This document shows positions 27,511-35,993 of a stretch of 64,000 nt of DNA, one piece after another. Every line of letters begins with the position of its first letter. Position 1 is the stretch's first letter. The DNA comes from Microterricola gilva. GTDB taxonomy: Bacteria > Actinomycetota > Actinomycetes > Actinomycetales > Microbacteriaceae. The notes below the pieces were generated by a model. The model did not search any database, had not been told where the DNA came from, and saw only the letters and a list, made by a program, of their open reading frames with translations. The position numbers were made by a program, and so were the translations under genes. The DNA is taken from assembly GCF_004217495.1 (NCBI RefSeq), contig NZ_SHLC01000001.1:1-64000 (forward strand). Reading direction: 5' to 3'.

Positions 27511-28014
27511 CTAGTTGCGGCTGGGGAAAATGCCTACAAGCGCTATGCAGAAGTTGAGGGTGAGATACGGCGCCATGTTGAGGTGCGCCTGGCTGCCACC
27601 CGTGTGGCCGCTCGACTCCGCGGCCATCGCGACGACACCTCCGGAGCCGGGTGCGGCAAAAGCCGGCTTGCCCGGACTGGCCAGTAGCTTGCCGGCGGCC
27701 GTGAGCGTGGATGCCGTCGCGGCGACGTTGACGCTGTGGCTGTGTCGGGGGAGCTCGTTGACGCTCAGCGTGTGTGCTTCTTCGCCGCCCCTCTCTCCGA
27801 GGTCGTGTCCGTTGCCGACGTGCAGTGGTGAACGGCCACGCAGGTCAGGAAGGGCGAAGTTCGTCTGCCCGTTGCCGCCGTATGTCGTGCCGAGGAGTGA
27901 GAACAGCGCCTGATTCTGATTGATCGGCAAGAACTGACCGTCGCACAGAGCCCAGCCCTTGGGCGGGAAGCCGAAGCTGAAGAGACGGATCTCGGACAAG
28001 AAGGGCTCAGCCAT
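27511..28014 (-). CDS. Phage tail-collar (Mdp-like) protein 2
   Basis: 167 residues, same architecture as its neighbours: EIRLFSFGFPPKGWALCDGQ, the GTTYGGNGQTNFALPDLRG core, HVGNGHDLGERGGEE, then a His-containing ELPRHSHSV and the C-terminal PYLTLNFCIALVGIFP. The 36-bp gap to the next paralogue supports a shared transcript. Function unknown: tail-fibre-like trimer without phage context. Confidence 0.86.
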   Translation of the reverse strand: MAEPFLSEIRLFSFGFPPKGWALCDGQFLPINQNQALFSLLGTTYGGNGQTNFALPDLRGRSPLHVGNGHDLGERGGEEAHTLSVNELPRHSHSVNVAATASTLTAAGKLLASPGKPAFAAPGSGGVVAMAAESSGHTGGSQAHLNMAPYLTLNFCIALVGIFPSRN

Positions 28015-28065
28015 GACGTGCCTCTCTGGCGGGTGCGAAGACTTCGGACAGCTCGGACATCTCGA

Positions 28066-28587
28066 TCATGTCTGTGAGGGGAAGAGGCCGAACAGCGAGA
28101 TGATGAAGCTCACGGCCAGGAACGGCGGCATGTTGTCGTGCGGCTGGTTCCCACCGGTCGCGGCCACGGCCGTCGGCGACAACGCAACCGGGGCGCCGGG
28201 CGCCGGGGCGACAGGCGTTGTCGCGTATGGGGTGTCCGCCCACGTTGCGAGCACATTGCCCTGCGGGCTGGCGCTTGTTCCCGAGGCGGCCGCAGCCAGC
28301 GTGGGGTGGCGGTGAGCGGGAATCTGCTGGCTGCTGAGTGTGACCTCTTCAGCGCCGCCGGTTTCGGCCAGAATGTGTCCACCGCTGCTCTGATGCAGGG
28401 GAAGCCGGCCCTGCATATTCGGCAGGGCGAATGTCGACTGGCCATCCCCGCCATAGGTGGTGCCGATCAAGTTGAACAGCGTCTCGTTCTCGGAGATCGG
28501 CAGCAGTTGGCCGTCGCAGAACATCCACCCGGCCGGGGCGAAGTTGCCCGCGAACATGCGGATCTCGCCGACATAGGGTTGCGCCAT
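28066..28587 (-). CDS. Phage tail-collar (Mdp-like) protein 1
   Basis: 173 residues: EIRMFAGNFAPAGWMFCDGQ, LP-x-x-E-N-E-T-L-F-N-L-I-G-T-T-Y-G-G-D-G, FALPNMQGRLPLHQSSGGH, QQIPAHRH and the closing PFLAVSFIISLFGLFP. First of the three paralogues, starting 2 bp after the DUF6916-like gene, so translation is probably coupled. The three differ mainly in the variable middle (about 95-140), as expected for ligand-binding tips. Confidence 0.86.
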   Translation of the reverse strand: MAQPYVGEIRMFAGNFAPAGWMFCDGQLLPISENETLFNLIGTTYGGDGQSTFALPNMQGRLPLHQSSGGHILAETGGAEEVTLSSQQIPAHRHPTLAAAASGTSASPQGNVLATWADTPYATTPVAPAPGAPVALSPTAVAATGGNQPHDNMPPFLAVSFIISLFGLFPSQT

Positions 28588-28589
28588 CG

Positions 28590-28889
28590 TCAGGCCTCCA
28601 GACTGTTGAAGCTCGCGGTGTACTCGGTCCCGGCGGCATCCGCACGCGAGGGTACGAGGAAGAGGTGCAGCGTGCCGAGCCCCGGATGCCGCAGCTCGAA
28701 GATCCCTTGTTCGCGCACCGTGTCGTCGCCACGGAAGCCGAGGGAGAACGAGGAATAGCCCCCGGAGCGGAGCTCATCGCTGCACGTGATCAACGTCAGA
28801 GGGGTGCGCACTCCTGCGCTGTCGGCGGCGTCGAAAACGTCACCGACGACCCGGAGGAAGTCGGCGTGGGACGGCAGCTCCTGGCTCAT
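28590..28889 (-). CDS. DUF6916-like cytoplasmic protein
   Basis: 99 residues, no signal peptide. Pattern F-x-x-x-V-G-D-V-F (residues about 11-19), SSFSLGFRGDD, an E-L-R-H-P-G-L-G-T-L-H-L-F-L-V-P strand pair and a final Y-T-A-S-F-N resemble the DUF6916 domain that accompanies Mdp-type collar proteins. The next gene upstream carries the same fold with a Tat signal. It overlaps that gene by 4 bp. Function unknown. Confidence 0.7.
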   Translation of the reverse strand: MSQELPSHADFLRVVGDVFDAADSAGVRTPLTLITCSDELRSGGYSSFSLGFRGDDTVREQGIFELRHPGLGTLHLFLVPSRADAAGTEYTASFNSLEA

Positions 28890-29332
28890 ACGAGTCGGTT
28901 GACGAGTGCTTGAAGCTGCCGCCGTTTGCCTGCGCCGATCGGCGACGCGAAAAGCAGTGCGGCCGGAACGCTGGGGTGGGTGATCTCGTAGACGTCCTGG
29001 GCTGGCAACGCCGTGCCCTGCACCGAGAAGATCAGGTTGAAGCGATTCTCGTCCTCCGTGCCGATGGCGGGAGGCACATCATCGATCTCGGTGAGTGTCA
29101 GCGCGAGGGCGGCGCCGTTCGCCGTGGCGACGAACGTCTCCCCTTCGTGTCCGGCGAAGTGTGAGCGGAGCGGCAGCTCCGCGGCAGCGGCCGGCGTGAA
29201 GACCGGGAGCGCGGCAGCGGGAGGGGTGGGCGCGCCACCCGCGACGGCCGGCGTCGCGAATGCGCCTACGGCGACGGCTCCGACCGCGCCGGCGCCGAAA
29301 GCCATCACGGTCCGGCGAGAAACCTCAAGCAT
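28886..29332 (-). CDS. Tat-exported DUF6916-like protein
   Basis: 148 residues. N-terminal twin-arginine signal (SRRTVMAFGAGAVGA, then AFATPAVA-G), predicting export of a folded protein. The mature part (LRSHFAGHEGETFVA; NRFNLIFSVQG; DVYEITHPSVPAALLFASPIG) parallels the following DUF6916-like protein, suggesting a gene pair with one exported and one cytosolic copy. First gene of a six-gene minus-strand operon, divergent from the giant surface protein. Confidence 0.75.
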   Translation of the reverse strand: MLEVSRRTVMAFGAGAVGAVAVGAFATPAVAGGAPTPPAAALPVFTPAAAAELPLRSHFAGHEGETFVATANGAALALTLTEIDDVPPAIGTEDENRFNLIFSVQGTALPAQDVYEITHPSVPAALLFASPIGAGKRRQLQALVNRLV

Positions 29333-29507
29333 GGAGCTCCCTGGTCAGACTGTGGACGTCGTTCATTCTCGCCCCTGCCGGCGATGTCGCGCACGGCGGG
29401 AGTCACCCCAATTCGGGGACCTCGCGGCGCAGCGGAACACCGACTATGTTAACGCTGCTGGACACCGTCCATCTTTCGACGCCGGGGGGCGTGTCGTGCC
29501 CTTTCCC

Positions 29508-29513
29508 TAGCCT
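29508..29513 (+). promoter_or_regulatory. -10-like TAGCCT before the giant surface protein gene
   Basis: TAGCCT about 31 bp before ATG 29545 would give a leader of some 25 nt. A second TATGTT box lies near 29445. The 212-bp divergent gap 29333-29544 shows no other structure. Confidence 0.35.
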
Positions 29514-29544
29514 GGCCCCGATCCCAGAAAGCGCTGACACGCAT

Positions 29545-32500
29545 ATGATTCCGACCCCTACCGTCGGCCATTCTGTTCGCTCGCGCGCGTACCGCGCACT
29601 CGCCCTCGCGACGGTTGTCACGCTCGCTATCGGCGGGGCCGTCGTCGGCGTTGCCGCGCCGGCCGTCGCCGCGCCCGCAGCGTGGACGGTGACGAGCACG
29701 GAGGACAACGGCAACCCGGCATCCTGCACCAACCCAGCGATCACCGTGCCAATCGAACCCACGCTGCGCGACGCGGTGTGCGCCGCCAACAACCGTGGCG
29801 CCGACTCCACCACGATCACCCTGCAGGCTGGCAACTACCAGCTCAGCGCCGGCAACGGCTCGCTCCTGCTCGGAAAGAACAGCGGCTCGAACATCACCCT
29901 GCAGGGCCCGTCCGATCGCAGCGCGAAGATCATCGGCGACGGCCAGACCTCCGTCCTCGTGCTCGACCCCGACCTCGTCGGCGGAGTGACGACGACGATC
30001 ACGGGAATCACCATCACCGGTGGCGTCGGCAACGCCTTCGGTGGCGGAGGCATCCTCGGCGGTTCGGCCGGAGCGGGCGGCTCAGGAGACACGCTCACCA
30101 TCACCAACAGCACCATCACGGACAGCCGGGCGAACACCACCGGCTCCGCGACGAACGCCCCGGGCGGCGGCATTCAATTCATCGGCGGTCAGCTCAGCAT
30201 CTCCGACTCGACGATCAGCGACAACGACTCCGGCACCAGCGGTGGCGGCGGTGTCGCCTACGCCGCGACGGAGGTCGTCAACCAGAAGTTCCTGGTGAGC
30301 AACACCGTGTTCAGCGGCAACTCGGCCCGCTCGAATGACATCGCGGCGATCGGCGGTGGCGCGATCGAATTCAGCGCCGGCCAGTCCCCGACGGCCGTCG
30401 AGGCGAAGATCACCGACAGCACCTTCTCTGCCAACACCGTGGCGGGCGCGGCCGGCAAGCCCGCGCGCGGCGGCGCCATCCTGCAGAACAGCGGAACGCT
30501 GGAGATCACGGGCACCCGCTTCGCGGCCAACACCATCACCGGTGCCGCCCCGGCAGCCGGCGCCGCGATCCACGTCGCCGGTGGCACGCTGAACGCACAC
30601 TTCAATAGCTTCATCGGCAACACGGGCACCAACGCGAATGCCGTCGTTGACGGCGACGGAACGACAGGCGGCATCGTCGTCAATGCCGAGAACAACTGGT
30701 GGAACTGCAATCGGCTCGCCGTCGGCGCAACCGGCTGCGACACGGCATCCGCCGGCGTCACGGCCGAGCCCTCGCTCGCGCTCTCTGTCTCGGCGAACCC
30801 CGTGCTGATTCCGCTCGGCTCGAGCACCGCCGTGCTCACCGCCTCGGTGCTGAAGAACTCCACGGGCGGCGTGATCAGCCCCGCGTCGCTCCGGATCTTC
30901 AGCGACGCCACCGTGGCCTGGTCCGGCGTGCTTCCGAACGGCGCCACGATCTCGGCATCCAGCACGCCCCTGACCGGGGGGACGGCGAACACATCATTCG
31001 ACGCGCATGCGCTGCGCGGCCCGGCATCCGTCACCGCGGGCCTCGGGAACGCGAAGGCGGTCGCGAGCTTCGGCATGGCGAAGGTGCCCGAATTCCCGGG
31101 TCTCGTGAACCTCGACGCGACGATCGGTGTTCCTGTCTCCGCCACCGTCAGAAGCGACGGCTACCCCTTCCCAGCGCTCACCGTCTCCGGTGTCGCGCTG
31201 CCGGCCGGCTTGACGTTCGTCGACAACGGCAACGGCACTGCAACCATCAGCGGCACGCCGAGCGCGACCGGCATCACGAACACCTCGCTGACCGCCGTGA
31301 ACTCGGTCGGCACCACGCCGCAGGCGTACACCGTGACGGTACGGCAGCCTGTGGCATTCACCTCGGCGCCCGCCGCCACGTTCACGGTCGACCAGCCGGG
31401 AACGCACACGATTTCGACGACGGGCTTCCCGCTGAGCGCCCTCGTCACGAGCGGCGCCGCCCTGCCGGGGGGCGTGAGCGTCACGGGCGGAGCGGCCGGG
31501 CAGGCCACCGCCCTGCTCAGCGGCACCCCGGCTGCCGGAAGCGGCGGCGTGTATGCCCTGAGCTTCACTCGCAACAACGGCCGCGATGCCGACGTGGCGC
31601 AGAACTTCACCCTGACGGTGAACGAGAAGCCGGCGTTCAGCAGCCCGCCGAGCGGGGCGCTGCATGTCGGCGACGCGACGAACCTGAGCTTCGCGGCGGG
31701 CGGCGGCTACCCCAACGACGCGAAGGTCACGCTCGCGGGTGCGCTGCCTGCTGGCGTCACCACGGTCGTCGACCCGGAGCGCGGGGTCACAGGGCTGCAG
31801 GGAACCCCGGATGCCGGGGCCGGCGGCGTGTACACGATCACGCTCACCGCCACGAACAGCGCGGGGCTCAGCGTGCCCCAGACGGTGACGCTCACCGTGA
31901 ACGAGGACGCGTACATCTCGGTGGAGCCCGGCGATGCCGCCGTGCTCGTCGGTAACACGGCCAGCTTCACGGTCGGCGTCGGCGGCTACCCCGCGCCGAG
32001 CGGGGTGTGGCAGCGATCGACCAACAACGGGCTGAGCTGGACCGACCTCCTCGAGACCGGGCCGACGCTGACCGTCGCGACGAGCCAGGCCGACAACGGT
32101 TCGGTCTACCGCTACTTCGTCACCCTCGCTGCGAAGAGCCGCGCGGCGCTGCTGACCGTCGGCACCGGGCCCGTGATCGGCAGTGCTGGAGCCGCGAGCT
32201 GGGCCGTGGACAGCGCGGAGCACTCGTTCGACGTCTTCGCGAGCGGCATCCCCGACGCAACGATCACCGTCACCCCGACGGCGCCGGCCACCGTGCCCGG
32301 CTGGCTCAGCGTGGGCACGAGCGAGGGCGGCCGGCTGACGATCTCCGGAACCCCGCCCGTCGGTGCTGGCGGCGTCTACGTCTTCGACGTCGCGGCCAGC
32401 AACGTCTTCGGTACAACGGCGGCGAGCACGCTGAGCATCACCGTGCTGGAAGCACCTGTGATCAACGCACCGTCCGGTCTCTCGCTCGAGGGGGGTACCC

Positions 32501-35160
32501 CCATGAGCAGCCTCAGTGTCACGGCGAGCGGCGGTTACCCCGTGTCGGCGTCGCTCGAGCTTGACCCGAGCAGCACGATCCCCGCCGGAGTGAACGTTGC
32601 TCCGGGTGGCAACGATGATGCATTCACCCTCAGCGGCACCCCGACGGTCGGCGGAGATTACGTCCTGACCTTCACGGCGAAGAACTCCCCGACCGGACCG
32701 GCCTCGACCGTGCAGCTCCCCATTCGGGTTACGACGGCGCCGATCATCACCGCACCCAACGCAATTGAGCTTGCGCTCGGCGGCAGCGATTTCGCGCAGA
32801 TCACCGTGACCCCCGGGTTCCCCACGGCAACCACCATGGGACTGATCGGCGCCCCATCGGGCTTCAGCCTGACGGGGTCCGCACCCGACAGCTACCGGCT
32901 CGCGGCCGACGCGACAGTCGCGGCCGGCGATTACAGCTTCCAGCTGCGGGCATGGAACGGGGTGTTGGCCTCCACGAAGAACATCAGCGTGACCGTACGG
33001 CAGGCGCCCGCCGTCACCGTGCAACCACTGCCGCAGACGGTGACGGCCGGTGCCATGGCAACCTTCACAGCCACCGCCAGCGCCGCCGTGCCGTCGACAG
33101 GAACGATGACAGCGCAGTGGCAGCGCTCGGGTGACGGATCCACCTGGACCGATGTTCCCGGCGGCACGCTGAACGCCGGCGTTGCCTCGCTGAGCTTCAC
33201 GGCGACACAGCTGATGAGCGGTGCGCAGTACCGGGTCGTCGTCACCGACGGCGCGAGCGCGACGAGCGCCGCGGCGACGCTGACCGTCGGCACGCCTCCG
33301 CAGCTGACGAGCGCGGCATCCGCCCCGTTTGAGGTCGGCATCGCCGGCAGCGTCACGGTGACAGCAACGGGAACGCCGACGCCAGCCATCTCCGCCGGCG
33401 GCCTTCCGGCCGGCCTCGGCTTCGTCGACAACGGCAACGGAATCGCGACCATCTCCGGCACACCGGAACCGGGCACCGGCGGCACCCACACGGTGACGAT
33501 CGGGGCAGCGAACGGCTTCGGGGTTGATGCCGCCCAGCCGCTGGACGTGGTGATCGCGGAGAAGCCCGCGATCACCTCGGCAAGCACCGCGACGGCACCG
33601 GCCGGTGCGCCACTCTCGTTCACCGTGACGAGCAGCGCGGGATACCCGGGTGCCGTCACGCTGGCCCTGGGCGGCACGCTGCCCACCGGTGTCAGCTACG
33701 TCGACAACGGCGACGGCACCGCGACGATCGCCGGAACGCCCGCCGCCGCGACCGGGGGCGACTACGCGCTCACCCTGACGGCGACGAACGGTGCGGGATC
33801 GAGCGCCCAGAGCTTCACGCTGACCGTGACGGAGGACCCCGCGATCACCTCGGCGGATGCCGCGACGATCGGTGTCGGCTCCGCGGCGACATTCACGGTG
33901 ACGAGCAGCCCCGGCCACTCGGGCGCCGTCACCCTGACAGAGGGCGGCGCGTTGCCGGCCGGCGTCACATTCACCGACAACGGCGACGGCACCGCGACGT
34001 TCGGCGGCGCGGCGGCGGTCGGTACAGGCGGGGCATACCCGCTGACGCTGACGGCGACGAATGGCACAGGCTCCAGCGCCCAGTCGTTCACGCTGACGGT
34101 GACAGAGGACCCGGCGATCACCTCCGCGGATGCCGCGACCATCACGGTGGGCGACCCGGCGACCGTCACCGTGACGAGCAGCCCCGGCTACTCGGGGGCA
34201 GTGGAGCTGAGCGTGACGGGCGCGCTGCCGAAGGGCGTCACCTTCACCGACAACGGTGATGGGACGGCCGTGCTTGGCGGAACCCCGAAGGCCGGCAGCG
34301 GCGGCGACTACGCGCTCGCGCTGAAGGTGAAGAACGCCTCGGGTGCGGTCACCCAGGCGTTCGCGCTGACGGTGACAGAGAAGCCGGCGATCGGCAGCGC
34401 GGATTCCGTGCTCGTCAAACGGGGCGTGCTGAGCAGCTTCGCGGTCACCACCGACGGTGGATTCCCTCACGCCATCACGCTCGCCATCACCGGAGCCCTG
34501 CCGGACGGCCTCAGCTTCAGCGATGCCGGTGACGGCACGGCCAGCATCCGTGGAACGACGACGGCGCCCGCTGGCGACTACCCCGTGACGCTGACGGCAA
34601 CGAATGCCGCCGGTCTGAGGACGACGCAGACGCTGACCGTCACGCTCGAGGAGCTGCCCGTCGTGATGCCGCCCGCGACGGTCCCCGGAGGGAGCGGAGC
34701 GCTCGAGGGTGTCCCGGCTGACGCCACGCCAGGCACAACGCTCGACGTCAGCGCATTCGGCTTCGCCCCTGACTCGCCCGTCGTCTTCTCGATCTACTCG
34801 AGCCCGACTGTGCTGGCGACGGTGACCGCGGATGCCGCAGGGGTCGCACGCGCGACGGTCACGATCCCGGCAGGCTACTCCGGCACGCACTCGATCGTGG
34901 CGTCGGGGACGTCGCCGACGGGCAACGTGCTGTTCATGCGCAGCGATGTCACGGTCACCGCGGATGACGGGGGCACCGACCCGGGCGGCAACCCTGGTGG
35001 AACCCCGGGCGGCGAGAAGCCGGCGACCGGAGCAGGGCTGCCAGCGAGCGGCTTCGACGGCGGGGCGCTGTTCACCGCGGCGCTCGCGCTCCTGCTGATC
35101 GGCGGGGCCGTGGTGGTCACCGCTGTGCTGCGCAGACGCCGCACGCGCACCGGCGACTGA
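29545..35160 (+). CDS. Giant cell-wall protein: beta-helix, Ig-like repeats, LPASG anchor
   Basis: 1,871 residues from ATG 29545. The frame is open to 29260, but that part is antisense to the Tat gene; the chosen start gives a clean signal peptide (hydrophobic about 15-40, cleavage near AVA-AP). Residues about 50-400 form a right-handed parallel beta-helix (repeated GGGI, N-S-T-I-T-D-S-type rungs). Then about eleven putative-Ig (He_PIG) repeats with the L-P-x-G-V-x-F-x-D-N-G-D-G-T and S-G-T-P motifs, two WQRS-type Ig domains (about 825 and 1190), and a C-terminal sortase-type signal: Gly/Pro linker, LPASG, membrane helix, RRRR. Likely adhesin or glycan-binding stalk. Confidence 0.9.
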   Translation: MIPTPTVGHSVRSRAYRALALATVVTLAIGGAVVGVAAPAVAAPAAWTVTSTEDNGNPASCTNPAITVPIEPTLRDAVCAANNRGADSTTITLQAGNYQLSAGNGSLLLGKNSGSNITLQGPSDRSAKIIGDGQTSVLVLDPDLVGGVTTTITGITITGGVGNAFGGGGILGGSAGAGGSGDTLTITNSTITDSRANTTGSATNAPGGGIQFIGGQLSISDSTISDNDSGTSGGGGVAYAATEVVNQKFLVSNTVFSGNSARSNDIAAIGGGAIEFSAGQSPTAVEAKITDSTFSANTVAGAAGKPARGGAILQNSGTLEITGTRFAANTITGAAPAAGAAIHVAGGTLNAHFNSFIGNTGTNANAVVDGDGTTGGIVVNAENNWWNCNRLAVGATGCDTASAGVTAEPSLALSVSANPVLIPLGSSTAVLTASVLKNSTGGVISPASLRIFSDATVAWSGVLPNGATISASSTPLTGGTANTSFDAHALRGPASVTAGLGNAKAVASFGMAKVPEFPGLVNLDATIGVPVSATVRSDGYPFPALTVSGVALPAGLTFVDNGNGTATISGTPSATGITNTSLTAVNSVGTTPQAYTVTVRQPVAFTSAPAATFTVDQPGTHTISTTGFPLSALVTSGAALPGGVSVTGGAAGQATALLSGTPAAGSGGVYALSFTRNNGRDADVAQNFTLTVNEKPAFSSPPSGALHVGDATNLSFAAGGGYPNDAKVTLAGALPAGVTTVVDPERGVTGLQGTPDAGAGGVYTITLTATNSAGLSVPQTVTLTVNEDAYISVEPGDAAVLVGNTASFTVGVGGYPAPSGVWQRSTNNGLSWTDLLETGPTLTVATSQADNGSVYRYFVTLAAKSRAALLTVGTGPVIGSAGAASWAVDSAEHSFDVFASGIPDATITVTPTAPATVPGWLSVGTSEGGRLTISGTPPVGAGGVYVFDVAASNVFGTTAASTLSITVLEAPVINAPSGLSLEGGTPMSSLSVTASGGYPVSASLELDPSSTIPAGVNVAPGGNDDAFTLSGTPTVGGDYVLTFTAKNSPTGPASTVQLPIRVTTAPIITAPNAIELALGGSDFAQITVTPGFPTATTMGLIGAPSGFSLTGSAPDSYRLAADATVAAGDYSFQLRAWNGVLASTKNISVTVRQAPAVTVQPLPQTVTAGAMATFTATASAAVPSTGTMTAQWQRSGDGSTWTDVPGGTLNAGVASLSFTATQLMSGAQYRVVVTDGASATSAAATLTVGTPPQLTSAASAPFEVGIAGSVTVTATGTPTPAISAGGLPAGLGFVDNGNGIATISGTPEPGTGGTHTVTIGAANGFGVDAAQPLDVVIAEKPAITSASTATAPAGAPLSFTVTSSAGYPGAVTLALGGTLPTGVSYVDNGDGTATIAGTPAAATGGDYALTLTATNGAGSSAQSFTLTVTEDPAITSADAATIGVGSAATFTVTSSPGHSGAVTLTEGGALPAGVTFTDNGDGTATFGGAAAVGTGGAYPLTLTATNGTGSSAQSFTLTVTEDPAITSADAATITVGDPATVTVTSSPGYSGAVELSVTGALPKGVTFTDNGDGTAVLGGTPKAGSGGDYALALKVKNASGAVTQAFALTVTEKPAIGSADSVLVKRGVLSSFAVTTDGGFPHAITLAITGALPDGLSFSDAGDGTASIRGTTTAPAGDYPVTLTATNAAGLRTTQTLTVTLEELPVVMPPATVPGGSGALEGVPADATPGTTLDVSAFGFAPDSPVVFSIYSSPTVLATVTADAAGVARATVTIPAGYSGTHSIVASGTSPTGNVLFMRSDVTVTADDGGTDPGGNPGGTPGGEKPATGAGLPASGFDGGALFTAALALLLIGGAVVVTAVLRRRRTRTGD
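33568..34386 (+). repeat. Three tandem 273-bp units inside the surface protein gene
   Basis: Units begin with GCGATC at 33568, 33841 and 34114, and the next partial one at 34387: exactly 273 bp (91 codons) each. Units share long near-identical stretches such as the segment encoding TATNG-GSSAQSFTLTVTEDPAITS, indicating recent duplication and a potential site of length variation. Confidence 0.85.
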
Positions 35161-35184
35161 CACAGCGCCCACGGGCCCGGATAC

Positions 35185-35222
35185 AGTGCAGGGGCCCGGT
35201 GAAATCACCGGGCCCCTGCACT
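35185..35222. terminator. Strong bidirectional terminator hairpin
   Basis: Perfect 18-bp arms (35185-35202 and 35205-35222) around an AA loop, between the giant protein gene and the convergent nitroreductase gene. Confidence 0.85.
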
Positions 35223-35258
35223 TATCGCGGGCCCGCGCCGGGCGTCCGCAGCGAGCGA

Positions 35259-35849
35259 CTAGTCGTTCAGCAGCACGATCTCGTCGAGGGCGAGGCGCTG
35301 ACGCGGGGCGATCTCGCGCTCGCGCAGGGCGTCGGGCAGGGCGGCGGCGTCGCCGAGCTTGCCGATCGTCATGACCGAGGTCGGAACGAAGCGCTCCTCG
35401 AGCTCAAACGCTGCGCTGATCGCGTCGCGGTCGAAGCCACCCATCTGGTGCACGTGCAGTCCCTCGGCGTGCGCCTGCACGCTGAGGTGGGCGACGGCCT
35501 GGCCGAGGTCGTACTGCGCCCACGGAGTCGGCTTGCCGTCGGCGTCGGCGACGATCGCGACGTTCACGACGAGGGCGGCCGCGCTTCCGGCCCAGGCCTG
35601 GTTGAAGCCCATCAGTGCGTTGGCGATGGTGTCGAAGGTCGCGGTGCCACGGCGGGCGATGATGAAGCGCCACGGCTGCGAGTTGTTCGCGCTCGGTGCC
35701 CAGCGGGCCGCCTCGAACACGCCGGCGAGTGCACCGGGCTCCAGCACGGCGTCCGGGTCGAAGGCGCGCGGGCTCCAGCGCTCGGCGAGAACGTCGAGCA
35801 CGGGGGCGCTGGTCTGGGCGGTACGGGGGGCGGCGTCAAGCAGCGTCAT
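35259..35849 (-). CDS. Nitroreductase family flavoprotein
   Basis: 196 residues from ATG 35849, which has AAGGAA 6 nt upstream; the longer open frame lacks a ribosome site. FMN-binding marks: ERWSPRAFDPDAVL, then ARWAPSANNSQPWRFIIARRG (the S-x-x-N-x-Q-P-W motif) and GLHVHQMGGFDRDAI. Reduces nitro compounds, quinones or related substrates with NAD(P)H. The C-terminus P-R-Q-R-L-A-L-D-E-I is typical of Gram-positive members. Monocistronic. Confidence 0.9.
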   Translation of the reverse strand: MTLLDAAPRTAQTSAPVLDVLAERWSPRAFDPDAVLEPGALAGVFEAARWAPSANNSQPWRFIIARRGTATFDTIANALMGFNQAWAGSAAALVVNVAIVADADGKPTPWAQYDLGQAVAHLSVQAHAEGLHVHQMGGFDRDAISAAFELEERFVPTSVMTIGKLGDAAALPDALREREIAPRQRLALDEIVLLND

Positions 35850-35953
35850 GAGATTCCTTGCAGTGAGGTGGTTGAGAGTGCGCCACAACACTGGGGCATC
35901 GGAGGGTGAAACGCGCTTGTGCCCGCGACTATTCCGCGTGCGCGGAATGTGGT

Positions 35954-35984
35954 GGGCGGATGCCGGCGGCACCGGCATCCGCCC
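35954..35984 (-). terminator. Terminator after threonine aldolase gene
   Basis: GGGCGGATGCCGG (35954-35966) and complement (35972-35984), 13-bp perfect stem, 5-nt loop, 9 bp beyond the stop of the minus-strand gene. Built from the GGATGCCG word common to this genome. Confidence 0.75.
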
Positions 35985-35993
35985 CGCGATCCG

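Noticed and set aside
26386-29332. Prophage remnant
   Set aside because: Only collar-type proteins are present, with no integrase, terminase, portal, capsid, lysin or attachment-site repeats; intact, tightly spaced genes argue against decay.
29260-29544. Longer start for the giant surface protein
   Set aside because: It would overlap the Tat gene on the other strand and bury the signal peptide about 95 residues inside.
30994-35208. 1,404-codon open frame on the minus strand
   Set aside because: It is fully antisense to the giant surface protein, has a composition typical of high-GC shadow frames, and shows no domain or start signal.
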